A DNA stretch of 64,000 bases, taken from contig NZ_JBBGZW010000001.1 of the NCBI RefSeq assembly GCF_037479095.1, positions 1,674,001 to 1,738,000 on the forward strand, read 5' to 3'. Within the stretch, counting starts at the first letter, position 1. Each line of letters starts with the position of its first letter. Below the pieces are notes generated by a model that did no database searches, was not told the origin of the DNA, and saw nothing but the letters and a program-made list of their open reading frames with translations. The stretch comes from Pantoea nemavictus (GTDB taxonomy: Bacteria; Pseudomonadota; Gammaproteobacteria; Enterobacterales; Enterobacteriaceae). Shown piece after piece: positions 22,863 through 43,212 of the stretch. The position numbers and the translations under genes were made by a program.

Positions 22863-23807
22863 GTGTCTGCACCGCTCAAAATTATCTTTGCCGGTACACC
22901 TGACTTTGCAGCGCGTCATCTTGACGCGCTGCTTGCTTCTCAGCACCAGGTAGTTGGCGTCTTTACTCAGCCCGATCGTCCCGCTGGACGCGGTAATAAA
23001 CTTACGCCAAGCCCGGTAAAAGTCCTGGCGCAGGTACATGATATTCCCGTGTTTCAGCCGAAATCCCTGAAGCCTGAAGAGAACCAGCATCTGGTTGCCG
23101 AATTGCAGGCCGATATTATGGTGGTCGTAGCTTATGGCTTGATCCTGCCGAAAGCCGTGTTGGCGATGCCGCGTCTGGGTTGTATTAATGTGCATGGTTC
23201 GCTGTTGCCTCGCTGGCGCGGCGCGGCGCCGATTCAACGCGCGCTCTGGGCTGGCGATAGCGAAACTGGCGTGACCATCATGCAAATGGATGTTGGTCTT
23301 GATACCGGTGACATGCTGCATAAGCTTTCATGCCCAATTACGCCTGAAGACACCAGCGCGTCTCTGTATGAAAAACTGGCGCAACTTGGTCCCCAAGGCA
23401 TGTTGCTAACGCTGGAACTGCTGGCAAGTGGTCATGCCAAGCCAGAAGTTCAGGATGAAGCATTGGTCTCTTATGCCGAGAAACTGAGTAAAGAAGAAGC
23501 GCGTCTCGATTGGTCGCTTTCTGCTGTGCAGTTGGAGCGTTGTATCCGCGCCTTTAATCCATGGCCAATGAGCTATTTCATGGTAGATGAGCAACCGGTT
23601 AAAGTCTGGCAGGCAAGCGTTTTACCGCACCAAAATAAGCATCCCGGTGAAATCGTGCATGTTGATAAACAAGGCATTCAGATCGCTACAGCCGATGGCG
23701 TACTAAATCTGGAGTCACTGCAACCTGCTGGTAAAAAAGCCATGTCTGCGCAGGACCTGCTCAATTCGCGTCGCGAATGGTTCGCTCCTGGAACCGTTCT
23801 GGCCTGA
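22863..23807 (+). CDS. fmt: Methionyl-tRNA formyltransferase
   Basis: 314-residue enzyme that formylates initiator Met-tRNA using 10-formyl-THF. The N-terminal formyltransferase domain has [14 protein letters not shown] and the active-site segment [19 protein letters not shown] (Asn109, His111) with Asp147; the C-terminal OB-like domain contacts tRNA. The start is GTG at 22863, preceded by GAAGG at 22852-22856. An intrinsic terminator follows, before rsmB. Confidence 0.97.
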   Translation: MSAPLKIIFAGTPDFAARHLDALLASQHQVVGVFTQPDRPAGRGNKLTPSPVKVLAQVHDIPVFQPKSLKPEENQHLVAELQADIMVVVAYGLILPKAVLAMPRLGCINVHGSLLPRWRGAAPIQRALWAGDSETGVTIMQMDVGLDTGDMLHKLSCPITPEDTSASLYEKLAQLGPQGMLLTLELLASGHAKPEVQDEALVSYAEKLSKEEARLDWSLSAVQLERCIRAFNPWPMSYFMVDEQPVKVWQASVLPHQNKHPGEIVHVDKQGIQIATADGVLNLESLQPAGKKAMSAQDLLNSRREWFAPGTVLA

Positions 23808-23813
23808 TCCTCC

Positions 23814-23837
23814 AAGCCCGGTTTAACCGGGCTTTTT
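23814..23837 (+). terminator. Intrinsic terminator between fmt and rsmB
   Basis: 8-bp stem AAGCCCGG/CCGGGCTT (23814-23821 and 23827-23834) with a 5-nt loop, followed by TTTG and TTTG. It splits def-fmt from rsmB-trkA, at least partly. Confidence 0.8.
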
Positions 23838-23852
23838 GTTTGATAAAAGAAA

Positions 23853-25139
23853 ATGAAAAAAAACAACAATTTGCGAAGCCTGGCTGCGCAACTCATTGAA
23901 CGTGTTGTGGATAAGGGCGAATCACTGAGCGCCATTCTGCCTGCTGCACAAAAAGCGTTATCGGATAAAGATGGCGCACTGCTGCAAGAGTTGTGCTTTG
24001 GCGTGATGCGCACGTTGCCACAGCTGGAAGCCTTGATTGGCAAATTGATGGAACGTACGTTAACGGGTAAGCAGCGAGTGCTGCATTATCTGTTGATGGT
24101 TGGGCTTTATCAGCTGCTCTACACCCGCGTGCCAGCACATGCCGCACTGGCGGAAACTGTCGCAGGTGCCGAGGTACTGAAACGCGCAAATTTGAAAGGT
24201 CTATTAAACGGTGTGCTTCGCCAGTTCCTGCGCCAACAAGAAGCGCTTTTAGCGGAAGTTGATCAAGGTACGCAACGTTACTGGCATCCCGGTTGGTTAC
24301 TCAAACGTCTGCAAGCTGCATGGCCAGAACAGTGGCAGCACATTGTAGAAGCCAATAATCAGCGCCCGCCGATGTGGCTGCGCGTCAATCGCCAGCATCA
24401 TAGCCGGGATGCATGGTTAGCATTATTGCAGGCAGCAGACAAACAGGCTTTCCCGGGCGATGCACCCGATGCTTTGCGTTTGGACTCCCCCGCTCCCGTG
24501 AGCCATCTGCCTGGTTTCGAACATGGTTGGGTAACGGTTCAGGATCTCTCCGCACAGCGCTGCGCGTTACTGCTTGAACCGCAGAATGGCGAATCCATTC
24601 TCGATCTTTGCGCAGCACCCGGCGGTAAAACCACGCATATCCTTGAAATTGCCCCACAGGCCAAGGTATTAGCCGTCGATATTGACCAGCAACGCCTGCT
24701 TCGCGTACACGAAAATCTACAACGCCTGGATATGCAGGCTGAAGTACGTCAGGGTGATGGTCGTACACCGGCAGAATGGTGTGGCGAAATGCAATTTGAT
24801 CGTATCCTGCTAGATGCTCCCTGCTCAGCGACTGGAGTGATTCGCCGCCATCCAGACATCAAGTGGCTGCGTCGCGATCGTGATATTGCCGAGCTGGCTA
24901 TTTTGCAGCGTGAAATTCTTGAGGCTATTTGGCCGCGTCTGAAGTCTGGCGGGACAATGATTTATGCAACCTGCTCAATTCTCCCTGAAGAGAATCATCA
25001 ACAAATCAGTACCTTTTTGGCGGCGCACAGTGATGCAGTGGCGGAGACATTACCGCAGGGACAGGCCAATGGCTGGCAGGTTTTCCCGACCGTCGATGGC
25101 GGTGACGGCTTCTTCTACGCTAAGCTGATGAAAAAATAG
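23853..25139 (+). CDS. rsmB: 16S rRNA m5C967 methyltransferase RsmB
   Basis: 428-residue SAM-dependent rRNA cytosine-5 methyltransferase (Sun/Fmu). The N-terminal NusB-like RNA-binding domain covers about 5-140. The methyltransferase domain has SAM motif [15 protein letters not shown] (251-265), DAPCSATG with Cys324 and the nucleophile motif ATCS with Cys374. The start lies only 16 nt after the terminator stem, with an A-rich, weak ribosome site (AAAAGAAA), so expression may be low or depend on read-through. Confidence 0.96.
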   Translation: MKKNNNLRSLAAQLIERVVDKGESLSAILPAAQKALSDKDGALLQELCFGVMRTLPQLEALIGKLMERTLTGKQRVLHYLLMVGLYQLLYTRVPAHAALAETVAGAEVLKRANLKGLLNGVLRQFLRQQEALLAEVDQGTQRYWHPGWLLKRLQAAWPEQWQHIVEANNQRPPMWLRVNRQHHSRDAWLALLQAADKQAFPGDAPDALRLDSPAPVSHLPGFEHGWVTVQDLSAQRCALLLEPQNGESILDLCAAPGGKTTHILEIAPQAKVLAVDIDQQRLLRVHENLQRLDMQAEVRQGDGRTPAEWCGEMQFDRILLDAPCSATGVIRRHPDIKWLRRDRDIAELAILQREILEAIWPRLKSGGTMIYATCSILPEENHQQISTFLAAHSDAVAETLPQGQANGWQVFPTVDGGDGFFYAKLMKK

Positions 25140-25170
25140 TGCAGCGCAATCTGACAAGAGCATCTAAGCC

Positions 25171-26547
25171 ATGAAAATCATTATCCTCGGCGCCGGTCAG
25201 GTCGGCGGAACCCTGGCAGAGAATCTGGTGGGGGAAAATAACGATATTACGGTCGTCGATAGCGATGCCACCCGTTTACGCGTGCTGCAGGACAAATTTG
25301 ATCTGCGCGTTGTGCATGGCCATGGATCACATCCACGCATCTTGCGTGAAGCCGGTGCTGAAGACGCCGATATGTTGGTGGCGGTGACCAACTCCGACGA
25401 AACCAATATGGTAGCGTGTCAGATTGCCTATTCACTTTTCAATACGCCAAACCGCATCGCCCGTATCCGCGCCGCCGAGTATTTACGCGATGCGGAGAAG
25501 CTGTTTGTGCCGGAAGCCGTACCGATTGACCATTTGATATCACCGGAACAGTTGGTGATAGACAATATTTATCGGCTGATCCAATATCCAGGTGCTCTTC
25601 AGGTGGTGAATTTTGCCGAAGGAAAAGTGAGCCTCGCGGTGGTTAAAGCCTATTATGGCGGCCCACTGGTAGGCAATCCGTTATCGATTATGCGCGAACA
25701 TATGCCACACATCGATACGCGTGTAGCCGCGATTTTTCGTCAGGATCGTCCCATTCGCCCGCAGGGTTCCACAATTGTCGAAGCCGGTGATGAAGTCTTC
25801 TTTATTGCAGCAAGTCAGCATATTCGCGCGGTAATGAGCGAGATGCAACGCCTGGAAAAACCGTATAAACGCATCATGCTGGTTGGCGGCGGCAATATTG
25901 GCTTTGGCCTGGCGCAGCGTCTGGAAAAACAGTACAGCGTGAAGTTGATTGAACGTAATCAACAGCGCGCGGCCGAACTCGCTGAACGCCTGCACGACAC
26001 CATTGTGTTTTACGGTGACGCTTCAGATCAGGAGTTGCTAGCAGAAGAGCACGTGGATCAAGTCGATCTCTTTATCGCAGTAACTAACGACGATGAAGCC
26101 AACATTATGTCGGCCATGCTGGCTAAAAAGATGGGGGCCAAAAAGGTGATGGTGCTGATCCAGCGCCGTGCCTATGTCGATCTTGTACAAGGCAGCGTGA
26201 TCGACATTGCTATCTCACCACAACAGGCCACGATATCGGCCCTGCTGAGCCACGTACGTAAAGCTGATATTGTTGGCGTTTCATCGTTACGCCGCGGTAT
26301 CGCAGAAGCCATCGAAGCTATAGCACATGGCGATGAAACAACTTCGCGCGTTGTTGGCCGTTTGATCGAAGATATTAAGCTACCCCCAGGAACCATTATC
26401 GGTGCCGTTGTACGCGGTGACGAAGTGATCATCGCGAATGACAATGTTCGCGTCGAACAGGGCGATCACGTAATTATGTTCCTGACAGATAAGAAGTTTG
26501 TCCCGGATGTCGAACGCCTGTTCCAGCCTAGTCCTTTCTTCCTGTAA
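25171..26547 (+). CDS. trkA: Trk potassium uptake regulatory subunit TrkA
   Basis: 458-residue cytosolic NAD-binding regulator of the TrkH/TrkG K+ channels. It holds two tandem RCK units: Rossmann motif [13 protein letters not shown] at about 7 with a TrkA-C domain to about 225, and [14 protein letters not shown] at about 237 with a second TrkA-C domain to the end. It lies 31 nt after rsmB, as in E. coli. The channel subunits are not in the window. Confidence 0.97.
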   Translation: MKIIILGAGQVGGTLAENLVGENNDITVVDSDATRLRVLQDKFDLRVVHGHGSHPRILREAGAEDADMLVAVTNSDETNMVACQIAYSLFNTPNRIARIRAAEYLRDAEKLFVPEAVPIDHLISPEQLVIDNIYRLIQYPGALQVVNFAEGKVSLAVVKAYYGGPLVGNPLSIMREHMPHIDTRVAAIFRQDRPIRPQGSTIVEAGDEVFFIAASQHIRAVMSEMQRLEKPYKRIMLVGGGNIGFGLAQRLEKQYSVKLIERNQQRAAELAERLHDTIVFYGDASDQELLAEEHVDQVDLFIAVTNDDEANIMSAMLAKKMGAKKVMVLIQRRAYVDLVQGSVIDIAISPQQATISALLSHVRKADIVGVSSLRRGIAEAIEAIAHGDETTSRVVGRLIEDIKLPPGTIIGAVVRGDEVIIANDNVRVEQGDHVIMFLTDKKFVPDVERLFQPSPFFL

Positions 26548-26591
26548 TTGCTGCGGGCGATAGCCCGCCGTGAAAGTTTTGCTTAATCCAT

Positions 26592-26600
26592 TGTTATAAT
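26592..26600 (+). promoter_or_regulatory. Extended -10 promoter of mscL
   Basis: TGTTATAAT, an extended -10 (TGn plus perfect TATAAT at 26595-26600), about 60 nt before mscL. No good -35 is seen, which is usual for extended -10 promoters. A hairpin GCGGGC/GCCCGC (26553-26568) just upstream may weakly end trkA. Confidence 0.55.
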
Positions 26601-26657
26601 GGCAATTGCACAAAGGTTTGTTAGACTTTAGCCATTGGCCAAGGCAAGGAGATAACA

Positions 26658-27071
26658 ATGAGTTTATTCAAAGAGTTTCGTGATTTTGCAATGCGTGGGA
26701 ACGTGGTTGACCTGGCAGTCGGTGTCATCATCGGTGCTGCTTTTGGTAAGATTGTTTCTTCACTGGTCGCGAATATCATCATGCCACCACTTGGCTTGTT
26801 GATTGGCGGCGTTGATTTCAAGCAGTTTAAATGGATACTTAAACCAGCAGAAGGTGATATTCCTGCAGTGGTGATGGAGTACGGTAATTTTATTCAGACT
26901 GTTTTCGATTTCGTTATTGTTGCTTTCGCTATCTTCCTGGCAATTAAAGTAATGAATAAGCTGTACCAGAAAAAAGAAGTCGAAAAAGCAGCACCTAAAC
27001 CAACGAATGAAGAGTTACTGCTGACTGAAATTCGTGACCTTTTAAAACAACAAAATCACGATAAATTATGA
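26658..27071 (+). CDS. mscL: Large-conductance mechanosensitive channel MscL
   Basis: 137-residue homopentameric channel that opens under extreme membrane tension to release solutes on hypo-osmotic shock. N-terminal amphipathic helix ([14 protein letters not shown]), pore helix TM1 with the small-residue pattern [17 protein letters not shown] (about 16-32), TM2 at about 75-97 and a charged cytoplasmic helix at the end. Its 3' end overlaps the convergent arfA gene by 16 nt, and its terminator hairpin lies inside arfA. Confidence 0.98.
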   Translation: MSLFKEFRDFAMRGNVVDLAVGVIIGAAFGKIVSSLVANIIMPPLGLLIGGVDFKQFKWILKPAEGDIPAVVMEYGNFIQTVFDFVIVAFAIFLAIKVMNKLYQKKEVEKAAPKPTNEELLLTEIRDLLKQQNHDKL

Positions 27072-27307
27072 TGAAAAAGCCGCCCGAATAAGGCGGCTTT
27101 TTTAACTTTAGAGCTGAAGGCCAGTGATAAACTTTTCTGCTTATCACTGGCCTCCCAGTTACGTCCTTTCGCATGTTTTTCTCTACGCTGATAGCTACCC
27201 TTACCTTTCTGATTCTTCTCAATACGCTGTCGAAACAGTGGATCATGCAGTAAGGCTTCGAGTGCATTATCGTTTATTTTACCTTTTTGATGCTGATAGC
27301 GGCTCAT
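27056..27307 (-). CDS. arfA: Alternative ribosome-rescue factor A
   Basis: 83-codon frame for ArfA, which recruits RF2 to ribosomes stalled on mRNAs lacking a stop codon when trans-translation fails. The N-terminal part [20 protein letters not shown] and the basic [16 protein letters not shown] segment (about 35-49) that enters the empty mRNA channel match the family. The last ~15 codons are encoded within a perfect 11-bp hairpin (27074-27102, codons ~69-78). In E. coli that hairpin is cut by RNase III or terminates transcription, so arfA mRNA itself lacks a stop and is a tmRNA target. The active protein is therefore expected to end before about residue 70. Confidence 0.93.
   Translation of the reverse strand: MSRYQHQKGKINDNALEALLHDPLFRQRIEKNQKGKGSYQRREKHAKGRNWEASDKQKSLSLAFSSKVKKAALFGRLFHHNLS
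27074..27103. terminator. Shared hairpin: mscL terminator and arfA non-stop element
   Basis: Perfect 11-bp stem AAAAAGCCGCC/GGCGGCTTTTT (27074-27084 and 27092-27102) with a 7-nt loop. On the plus strand the T-run ends mscL. On the minus strand it sits inside the arfA coding sequence, with its own T-rich side. Confidence 0.9.
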
Positions 27308-27357
27308 CTTGTCCTCCAGTTAGTTACGGCGCAACTATAGTCCTTACAGTGCAAAAT

Positions 27358-27795
27358 TCAATCTTTGCTACAACAAATTTCAGGATGCGGCTCTTCACCT
27401 TTTTCTAGCGCCTCGAGAATTGAGCAGCAAGTGCTGCTATGTATATCACCGCAGCAGGTTTCGGCGAGACGATGCAATGAATGCTGGATGGTCTGTAGCT
27501 CAGCGATCATACCATTAACTTCATCCAGGCGTTTTGCCACGATCGCCTTTGATTCCTGACAGGTATGATGCTCAGGATCGATGCGGATCGACAATAGTCC
27601 GCGGATAGAATCTAAGCTGAAGCCCAATTGCCGTCCGTAACGAATAAAACGTAAGCGTTGTAAATCATCTTCGCTATAAAGACGAAAACCGCCCTCAGTA
27701 CGTACCTCATGATTCATCATCTGCTGTTTTTCATAAAAGCGGATGGTATCAGGCGTAACATCCGCCATCTTTGCGAGCTTGCCTATCTTGTACAT
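27358..27795 (-). CDS. zntR: Zinc-responsive MerR-family regulator ZntR
   Basis: 145-residue MerR-family activator that turns on the Zn/Cd/Pb exporter ZntA in E. coli. The N-terminal winged HTH begins MYKIGKLAKMADVTPDTIRF; a dimer helix follows, then metal ligands Cys79, Cys114, Cys115, His119 and Cys123/124, matching the ZntR pattern. The tail EICCSKD adds two further cysteines. The frame extends to 27846, but the ATG at 27795 is the homologous start and lies 1 nt from the yhdN stop. zntA is not in the window. Confidence 0.95.
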   Translation of the reverse strand: MYKIGKLAKMADVTPDTIRFYEKQQMMNHEVRTEGGFRLYSEDDLQRLRFIRYGRQLGFSLDSIRGLLSIRIDPEHHTCQESKAIVAKRLDEVNGMIAELQTIQHSLHRLAETCCGDIHSSTCCSILEALEKGEEPHPEICCSKD

Positions 27796-27796
27796 A

Positions 27797-28168
27797 CTAT
27801 TTTTCCTGCTGCAAACGCTGATGAATGACGTCGCTGTAATCGCCACGTAAAAAGTCGGTGCTAATTCCAGCCTGTTGCAGTTTTAACTGCAGCAACGCTA
27901 AACGTTTCGAGAACTCGCGCGCTTTTTCATCATTTGGATCTAACTCTTGCAACAAATCATTGAGTGCTAATGCTTCGCGGCGCATCTCCAGTTCTGGGGG
28001 CAAATAGCCGGCGTTTTTTAACAGACGATAAGCAGTGCGCAGTTCGACCGGTACTCCGCTATCGTCTTCGATGTGTAAAGGTGCACCTTCACCAGGTAGG
28101 TTACTCAGTTCACCTTTTTCTTGAGCCTCACGGATATGCTGCTCAACAAGTTGATCAATTAGCCACAT
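27797..28168 (-). CDS. yhdN: YhdN, DnaJ homologue subfamily C domain protein (DUF1992)
   Basis: 123-residue DUF1992 protein (MWLIDQLVEQHIREAQEKGEL; LPGEGAPL; STDFLRGDYSDVI). The function is unknown; the fold family is annotated as DnaJ-homologue type, but no J-domain HPD motif is present. Longer in-frame starts exist at 28204, but the ATG at 28168 gives the family start. It is in an operon with zntR directly downstream. Confidence 0.88.
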   Translation of the reverse strand: MWLIDQLVEQHIREAQEKGELSNLPGEGAPLHIEDDSGVPVELRTAYRLLKNAGYLPPELEMRREALALNDLLQELDPNDEKAREFSKRLALLQLKLQQAGISTDFLRGDYSDVIHQRLQQEK

Positions 28169-28242
28169 CAAGGAGCTCCTGACAAATGTATCTGCCATCA
28201 GCATAGCGAAAGGGGAGGAAATGGGAAGGAATTACGGACAAT

Positions 28243-28266
28243 AAAAAACCCGCCGAAGCGGGTTTT
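28243..28266 (-). terminator. Intrinsic terminator of the alpha operon after rplQ
   Basis: Read on the minus strand, a 9-bp stem AAAACCCGC/GCGGGTTTT (28258-28266 with 28245-28253) with a 4-nt loop is followed by a T-run. Confidence 0.92.
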
Positions 28267-28281
28267 CTACGATACTACAAA

Positions 28282-28692
<411 letters not shown>

Positions 28693-28708
28693 TTAACCTG
28701 TGATCGGG

Positions 28709-29698
28709 TTATTCATCAGCAATGCTTGCTGGTGGCCAGTTTTCCAGGCGCATGCCCAGAGACAAACCACGTGAAGCAAGCACATCTTTAATCTCGGTAA
28801 GAGATTTTTTACCCAGGTTAGGCGTTTTAAGCAGCTCAACCTCGGTACGCTGTACCAGATCACCGATGTAGTGGATAGCTTCTGCCTTAAGGCAGTTAGC
28901 AGAGCGGACAGTCAATTCCAGATCGTCAACAGGGCGCAGCAGGATCGGATCGAATTCTGGTTTCTCTTCTTTCACTTCCGGCTGACGTACATCACGTAAG
29001 TCAACGAAAGCTTCCAGTTGTTCTGCCAGGATGGTTGCCGCACGACGAATCGCCTCTTCAGGATCGATTGTGCCGTTGGTTTCCATTTCGATGACCAGCT
29101 TGTCCAGGTCGGTACGCTGTTCTACACGCGCTGCTTCAACATTGTAGGCGATACGGTCTACAGGGCTGTAGCAAGCGTCAACCAACAGACGGCCGATTGG
29201 GCGCTCATCTTCTTCCGAATGAATTCGGGCAGAAGCCGGCACATAACCACGACCACGTTGAACTTTGATACGCATGCTAATAGATGCGTTTTCATCGGTC
29301 AGGTGGCAGATCACATGCTGCGGCTTGACGATTTCAACATCACCGTCGTGGGTGATGTCGGCTGCAGTCACAGGGCCAATGCCAGATTTATTCAGAGTAA
29401 GGATGACTTCATCTTTACCTTGAACTCTTACCGCCAACCCTTTCAGGTTAAGCAGGATTTCCAGGATATCTTCCTGTACGCCCTCTTTGGTGGAGTACTC
29501 ATGAAGCACACCATCAATCTCAACCTCGGTCACCGCGCAACCCGGCATGGAAGAAAGCAGAATACGGCGCAGTGCGTTACCAAGAGTATGGCCAAAGCCA
29601 CGCTCTAACGGCTCAAGGGTCACCTTGGCGTGCGTCGAACTCACTTGCTCGATATCTACCAGGCGCGGTTTTAGAAACTCTGTCACAGAACCCTGCAT
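28709..29698 (-). CDS. rpoA: DNA-directed RNA polymerase alpha subunit
   Basis: 329 residues, the E. coli length. The N-terminal assembly domain (about 1-235) contains the conserved [14 protein letters not shown] that dimerises and nucleates beta/beta-prime binding. A linker is followed by the C-terminal domain (about 250-329) with the [12 protein letters not shown] region whose Arg265 reads UP elements such as that of the rRNA P1 in this window. It lies between rpsD and rplQ. Confidence 0.99.
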
Positions 29699-29723
29699 TG
29701 TGTCCTCTCTTTGGTACTAAGCT

Positions 29724-30362
<639 letters not shown>

Positions 30363-30375
30363 CTAAAAACGGGCG

Positions 30376-30768
<393 letters not shown>

Positions 30769-30781
30769 TTACTCACCCCGA

Positions 30782-31138
30782 TTATTTCTTGATCGGTTTA
30801 CGCGGACCCTTACGGGTACGTGCATTGGTCTTAGTACGCTGACCGCGAACTGGCAGACCACGACGATGGCGTAAACCACGATAGCAACCAAGGTCCATCA
30901 GACGCTTGATGCTCAGGGTGATTTCACGGCGCAGATCACCTTCAACAACGAATTTACCAACTGCTTCACGCAGCTGTTCAATTTGTTCTTCAGACAGCTC
31001 TCTGATCTTAACATTTTCAGCAATACCCGTTGAAGCGCAGATGGCTTTAGAACGAGTTTTACCGATACCGAAAATCGAAGTTAATGCGATAACGGTATGT
31101 TTTTGATCAGGAATGTTAATGCCTGCTATACGGGCCAC
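30782..31138 (-). CDS. rpsM: 30S ribosomal protein S13
   Basis: 118-residue head protein contacting the P-site tRNA with its basic C-terminal tail ([18 protein letters not shown]) and bridging to the 50S subunit. The helix-hairpin-helix [11 protein letters not shown] is visible. The start codon is GTG at 31138, as in E. coli, consistent with control of initiation at this site by S4. First gene of the alpha operon. Confidence 0.99.
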   Translation of the reverse strand: MARIAGINIPDQKHTVIALTSIFGIGKTRSKAICASTGIAENVKIRELSEEQIEQLREAVGKFVVEGDLRREITLSIKRLMDLGCYRGLRHRRGLPVRGQRTKTNARTRKGPRKPIKK

Positions 31139-31231
31139 TATGCACTCCTATAATTAAACAAATGCGTCCCATGCTGAAAAGCCCGTTTTCAGGATACTCA
31201 AATGGTAACGCATCGACATACAAAAGATTGG
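31139..31231 (-). promoter_or_regulatory. Alpha operon leader (S4 target pseudoknot)
   Basis: The leader before rpsM folds like the known alpha-operon S4 site. A 7-bp hairpin CTGAAAA/TTTTCAG (31186-31192 with 31174-31180) lies inside a longer-range pairing ATGCGT/ACGCAT (31208-31213 with 31162-31167), and the ribosome site GGAG precedes the GTG start. S4 binding is expected to trap the initiating ribosome and repress S13, S11, S4 and L17. Confidence 0.85.
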
Positions 31232-31249
31232 CTGGCTAATCTAGCCAGC
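31225..31249 (-). terminator. Hairpin at the end of the spc operon, overlapping the alpha promoter
   Basis: 8-bp stem GCTGGCTA/TAGCCAGC (31242-31249 with 31231-31238) and 3-nt loop, followed on the minus strand by CAATCTTTTG. The T-run is short, so it is likely a partial terminator. Its loop contains the -10 of the alpha promoter. Confidence 0.6.
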
Positions 31250-31266
31250 TCAACCCGACTTTGCAA
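31238..31266 (-). promoter_or_regulatory. Alpha operon promoter
   Basis: -35 TTGCAA (31261-31266), 17-bp spacer and -10 TAGATT (complement of 31238-31243). The predicted start near 31231 gives a leader of about 92 nt containing the S4 site. Confidence 0.8.
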
Positions 31267-31284
31267 GAAAAATATGTGACAATA

Positions 31285-32765
<1,481 letters not shown>

Positions 32766-32772
32766 CTGCTAC

Positions 32773-33210
<438 letters not shown>

Positions 33211-33390
33211 TTACTCCTCCACTTTCAGCATGTAGGAAATCGCGTTAATCATACCGCGTACTGCTGGCGTATCTTCACGCTCAACGGTGTGATTGATGCG
33301 ACGCAGACCCAAGCCAACCAGAGTCGCTTTATGCTTAGGCAAGCGGCCGATTGAACTACGAGTTTGTGTAATTTTAATTGTCTTAGCCAT
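33211..33390 (-). CDS. rpmD: 50S ribosomal protein L30
   Basis: 59-residue L30, starts [20 protein letters not shown] and ends SYMLKVEE. It is the typical short bacterial form with a beta-alpha-beta fold. It begins 5 nt after rpsE and ends 3 nt before rplO. Found by translating the gap between those two genes. Confidence 0.98.
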   Translation of the reverse strand: MAKTIKITQTRSSIGRLPKHKATLVGLGLRRINHTVEREDTPAVRGMINAISYMLKVEE

Positions 33391-33395
33391 CGTGA

Positions 33396-33905
<510 letters not shown>

Positions 33906-33910
33906 CTACC

Positions 33911-35230
<1,320 letters not shown>

Positions 35231-35244
35231 TCAAATGGTGACAA

Positions 35245-36827
<1,583 letters not shown>

Positions 36828-36896
36828 CTAATGTCAACTACTACTTCGGGACCCAAACCTCAGGTCGTTAAAAAGCCCCATAATTGAGGGCGCGGC

Positions 36897-36905
36897 ATTA
36901 TAACA
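36897..36905 (-). promoter_or_regulatory. spc operon promoter (extended -10)
   Basis: On the minus strand TGTTATAAT: a TGn extension and perfect -10 TATAAT (complement of 36897-36902), followed by the GC-rich discriminator GCCGCGCCC. The -35 is weak. It lies about 80 nt before rplN. The discriminator suggests stringent control. Confidence 0.75.
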
Positions 36906-36926
36906 CCGGTTCTCGCACATGGGTAG

Positions 36927-36960
36927 AAAAAATGAACGGCTCAGACGAGCCGTTCATTTT
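36927..36960 (-). terminator. S10 operon terminator
   Basis: Perfect 14-bp stem (36947-36960 with 36929-36942) with a 4-nt loop (AGAC on the plus strand), flanked by T-runs on both strands. It lies between rpsQ and the spc promoter. Confidence 0.88.
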
Positions 36961-36984
36961 ATTTTTTAGAGGAAGCGGATTCTA

Positions 36985-38907
<1,923 letters not shown>

Positions 38908-38911
38908 CTAC

Positions 38912-39193
<282 letters not shown>

Positions 39194-39206
39194 TTATCCT
39201 CTAAAA

Positions 39207-41599
<2,393 letters not shown>

Positions 41600-41619
41600 T
41601 CAATCGCTCGATGACCTGA

Positions 41620-42111
<492 letters not shown>

Positions 42112-42116
42112 CGCGC

Positions 42117-42144
42117 ATTATACTTAGATCTGTTTAGGAAGCAA
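42117..42144 (-). promoter_or_regulatory. S10 operon promoter
   Basis: -35 TTGCTT (complement of 42139-42144), 16-bp spacer and perfect -10 TATAAT (42117-42122), followed by the GC-rich discriminator GCGCGGGC. Confidence 0.85.
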
Positions 42145-42185
42145 CCCGTGTTGTGTTTTTAACCACATCAATCTGGCTTTTGACC

Positions 42186-42226
42186 TAAAAAAGCCCGCGA
42201 CAATCCATTTTGATTGTGGCGGGCTT
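42186..42226 (-). terminator. Terminator downstream of bfr
   Basis: Read on the minus strand, a 15-bp stem with one mismatch (42211-42226 with 42191-42205, containing GCGGGCTT) is followed by TTTTTT. It separates bfd-bfr from the S10 promoter. Confidence 0.85.
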
Positions 42227-42253
42227 GCACGAGATTGCATGTTGGTCATAAGG

Positions 42254-42736
42254 CTAATGTTCGTTCTGCTCTTTTAGTTGAGACTGAAGATAATTTTGCA
42301 GACCGAGCTTTTGCACCAGGTCGAGTTCAGTTTCCAACCAATCTATGTGCCCCTCCTCTTCCGCAAGAATCTCAATCATCATGTCTCTGCTGACGTAATC
42401 ATGCACCCTGTCGGCATAGGCTATCGCTTCGCGTAAATCCTTTGCGCCTTCCAGTTCTAATGCAAGGTCAGACTGCAGCATTTCCGGTACGTCTTCACCA
42501 ATACGTAATCGACCGAGGTCTTGCAGATTAGGAATCCCTTCGAGAAAAAGAATGCGTTCAATGTACTTATCCGCATGCTTCATCTCATCGATCGACTCAT
42601 GATATTCAACGTCATTGAGTCGAGTCAGTCCCCAATTTTTGAACATACGCGCATGAAGGAAGTACTGATTAATTGCAACCAGTTCATTCCCCAGCAATTT
42701 ATTGAGATGACTTATGATTTTACCATCGCCCTTCAT
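42254..42736 (-). CDS. bfr: Bacterioferritin
   Basis: 160-residue heme-containing iron-storage protein that forms a 24-mer cage. Ferroxidase ligands Glu18, Glu51, His54, Glu94 and His130 regions are intact ([34 protein letters not shown]), and Met52, the heme ligand, is present. The C-terminal tail is two residues longer than in E. coli. It lies downstream of bfd, whose product releases iron from the cage. Confidence 0.98.
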   Translation of the reverse strand: MKGDGKIISHLNKLLGNELVAINQYFLHARMFKNWGLTRLNDVEYHESIDEMKHADKYIERILFLEGIPNLQDLGRLRIGEDVPEMLQSDLALELEGAKDLREAIAYADRVHDYVSRDMMIEILAEEEGHIDWLETELDLVQKLGLQNYLQSQLKEQNEH

Positions 42737-42839
42737 TTTGCTTCCTCCGCTTCCAACTAAATAGAGCGTAGATGCGGATGAAAGGAAGTCAAAAAAACGC
42801 GACAGTTATTGTGGTTATTGCAGGCGTACAATTAGGCGG

Positions 42840-43034
42840 TCATGCAATTTCTTTGTAGAGAGGCACCTGCTGTAATTCATCTTCCATAATTTCTCGTGCA
42901 AAGCGCACACATTTCCCGCACTGCTTGCCAATGGGAACCAGCTGGCGCAGCTGCTGAATTGATTTAGGTTGATAGCGGCGAACCACTTCGCGGAGGGTTT
43001 TATCACTCACGGCATTACACAAGCAGACGTACAT
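42840..43034 (-). CDS. bfd: Bacterioferritin-associated ferredoxin
   Basis: 64-residue [2Fe-2S] protein that reduces the Bfr heme to mobilise stored iron. Cluster ligands are in MYVCLCNAV (Cys4, Cys6) and QCGKC (Cys39, Cys42). It begins 103 bp upstream of bfr with an ATG at 43034. A Fur-box-like sequence lies just upstream. Confidence 0.97.
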   Translation of the reverse strand: MYVCLCNAVSDKTLREVVRRYQPKSIQQLRQLVPIGKQCGKCVRFAREIMEDELQQVPLYKEIA

Positions 43035-43069
43035 TTACTGCGGACCTCCGTACAATTTATGATCAAATT

Positions 43070-43088
43070 GTAAATGAGAATGGTTTTT
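43070..43088. promoter_or_regulatory. Candidate Fur box upstream of bfd
   Basis: GTAAATGAGAATGGTTTTT matches about 12 of 19 positions of the Fur consensus GATAATGATAATCATTATC and includes the common ATGAGAAT core. It lies 36 bp before bfd, on AT-rich promoter DNA. Repression of bfd by Fur-iron would fit its role in iron release. Confidence 0.45.
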
Positions 43089-43141
43089 ATTTCAAACGCA
43101 GCTTTTATGTGGGATTAATCGAAACGGCAGGATTCAGACAT

Positions 43142-43165
43142 AAAAAAAGAGCACCGAAGTGCTCT
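43142..43165 (-). terminator. Intrinsic terminator of the str operon after tufA
   Basis: Read on the minus strand, a 7-bp stem AGAGCAC/GTGCTCT (43159-43165 with 43148-43154) with a 4-nt loop is followed by TTTTTTT. A second 8-bp hairpin CGGAGGCT/AGCCTCCG (43177-43200) lies between it and the tufA stop. Confidence 0.9.
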
Positions 43166-43212
43166 CTTTTGTGCTGCGGAGGCTACCTTGGCAGCCTCCG
43201 ACATTAACGCAA

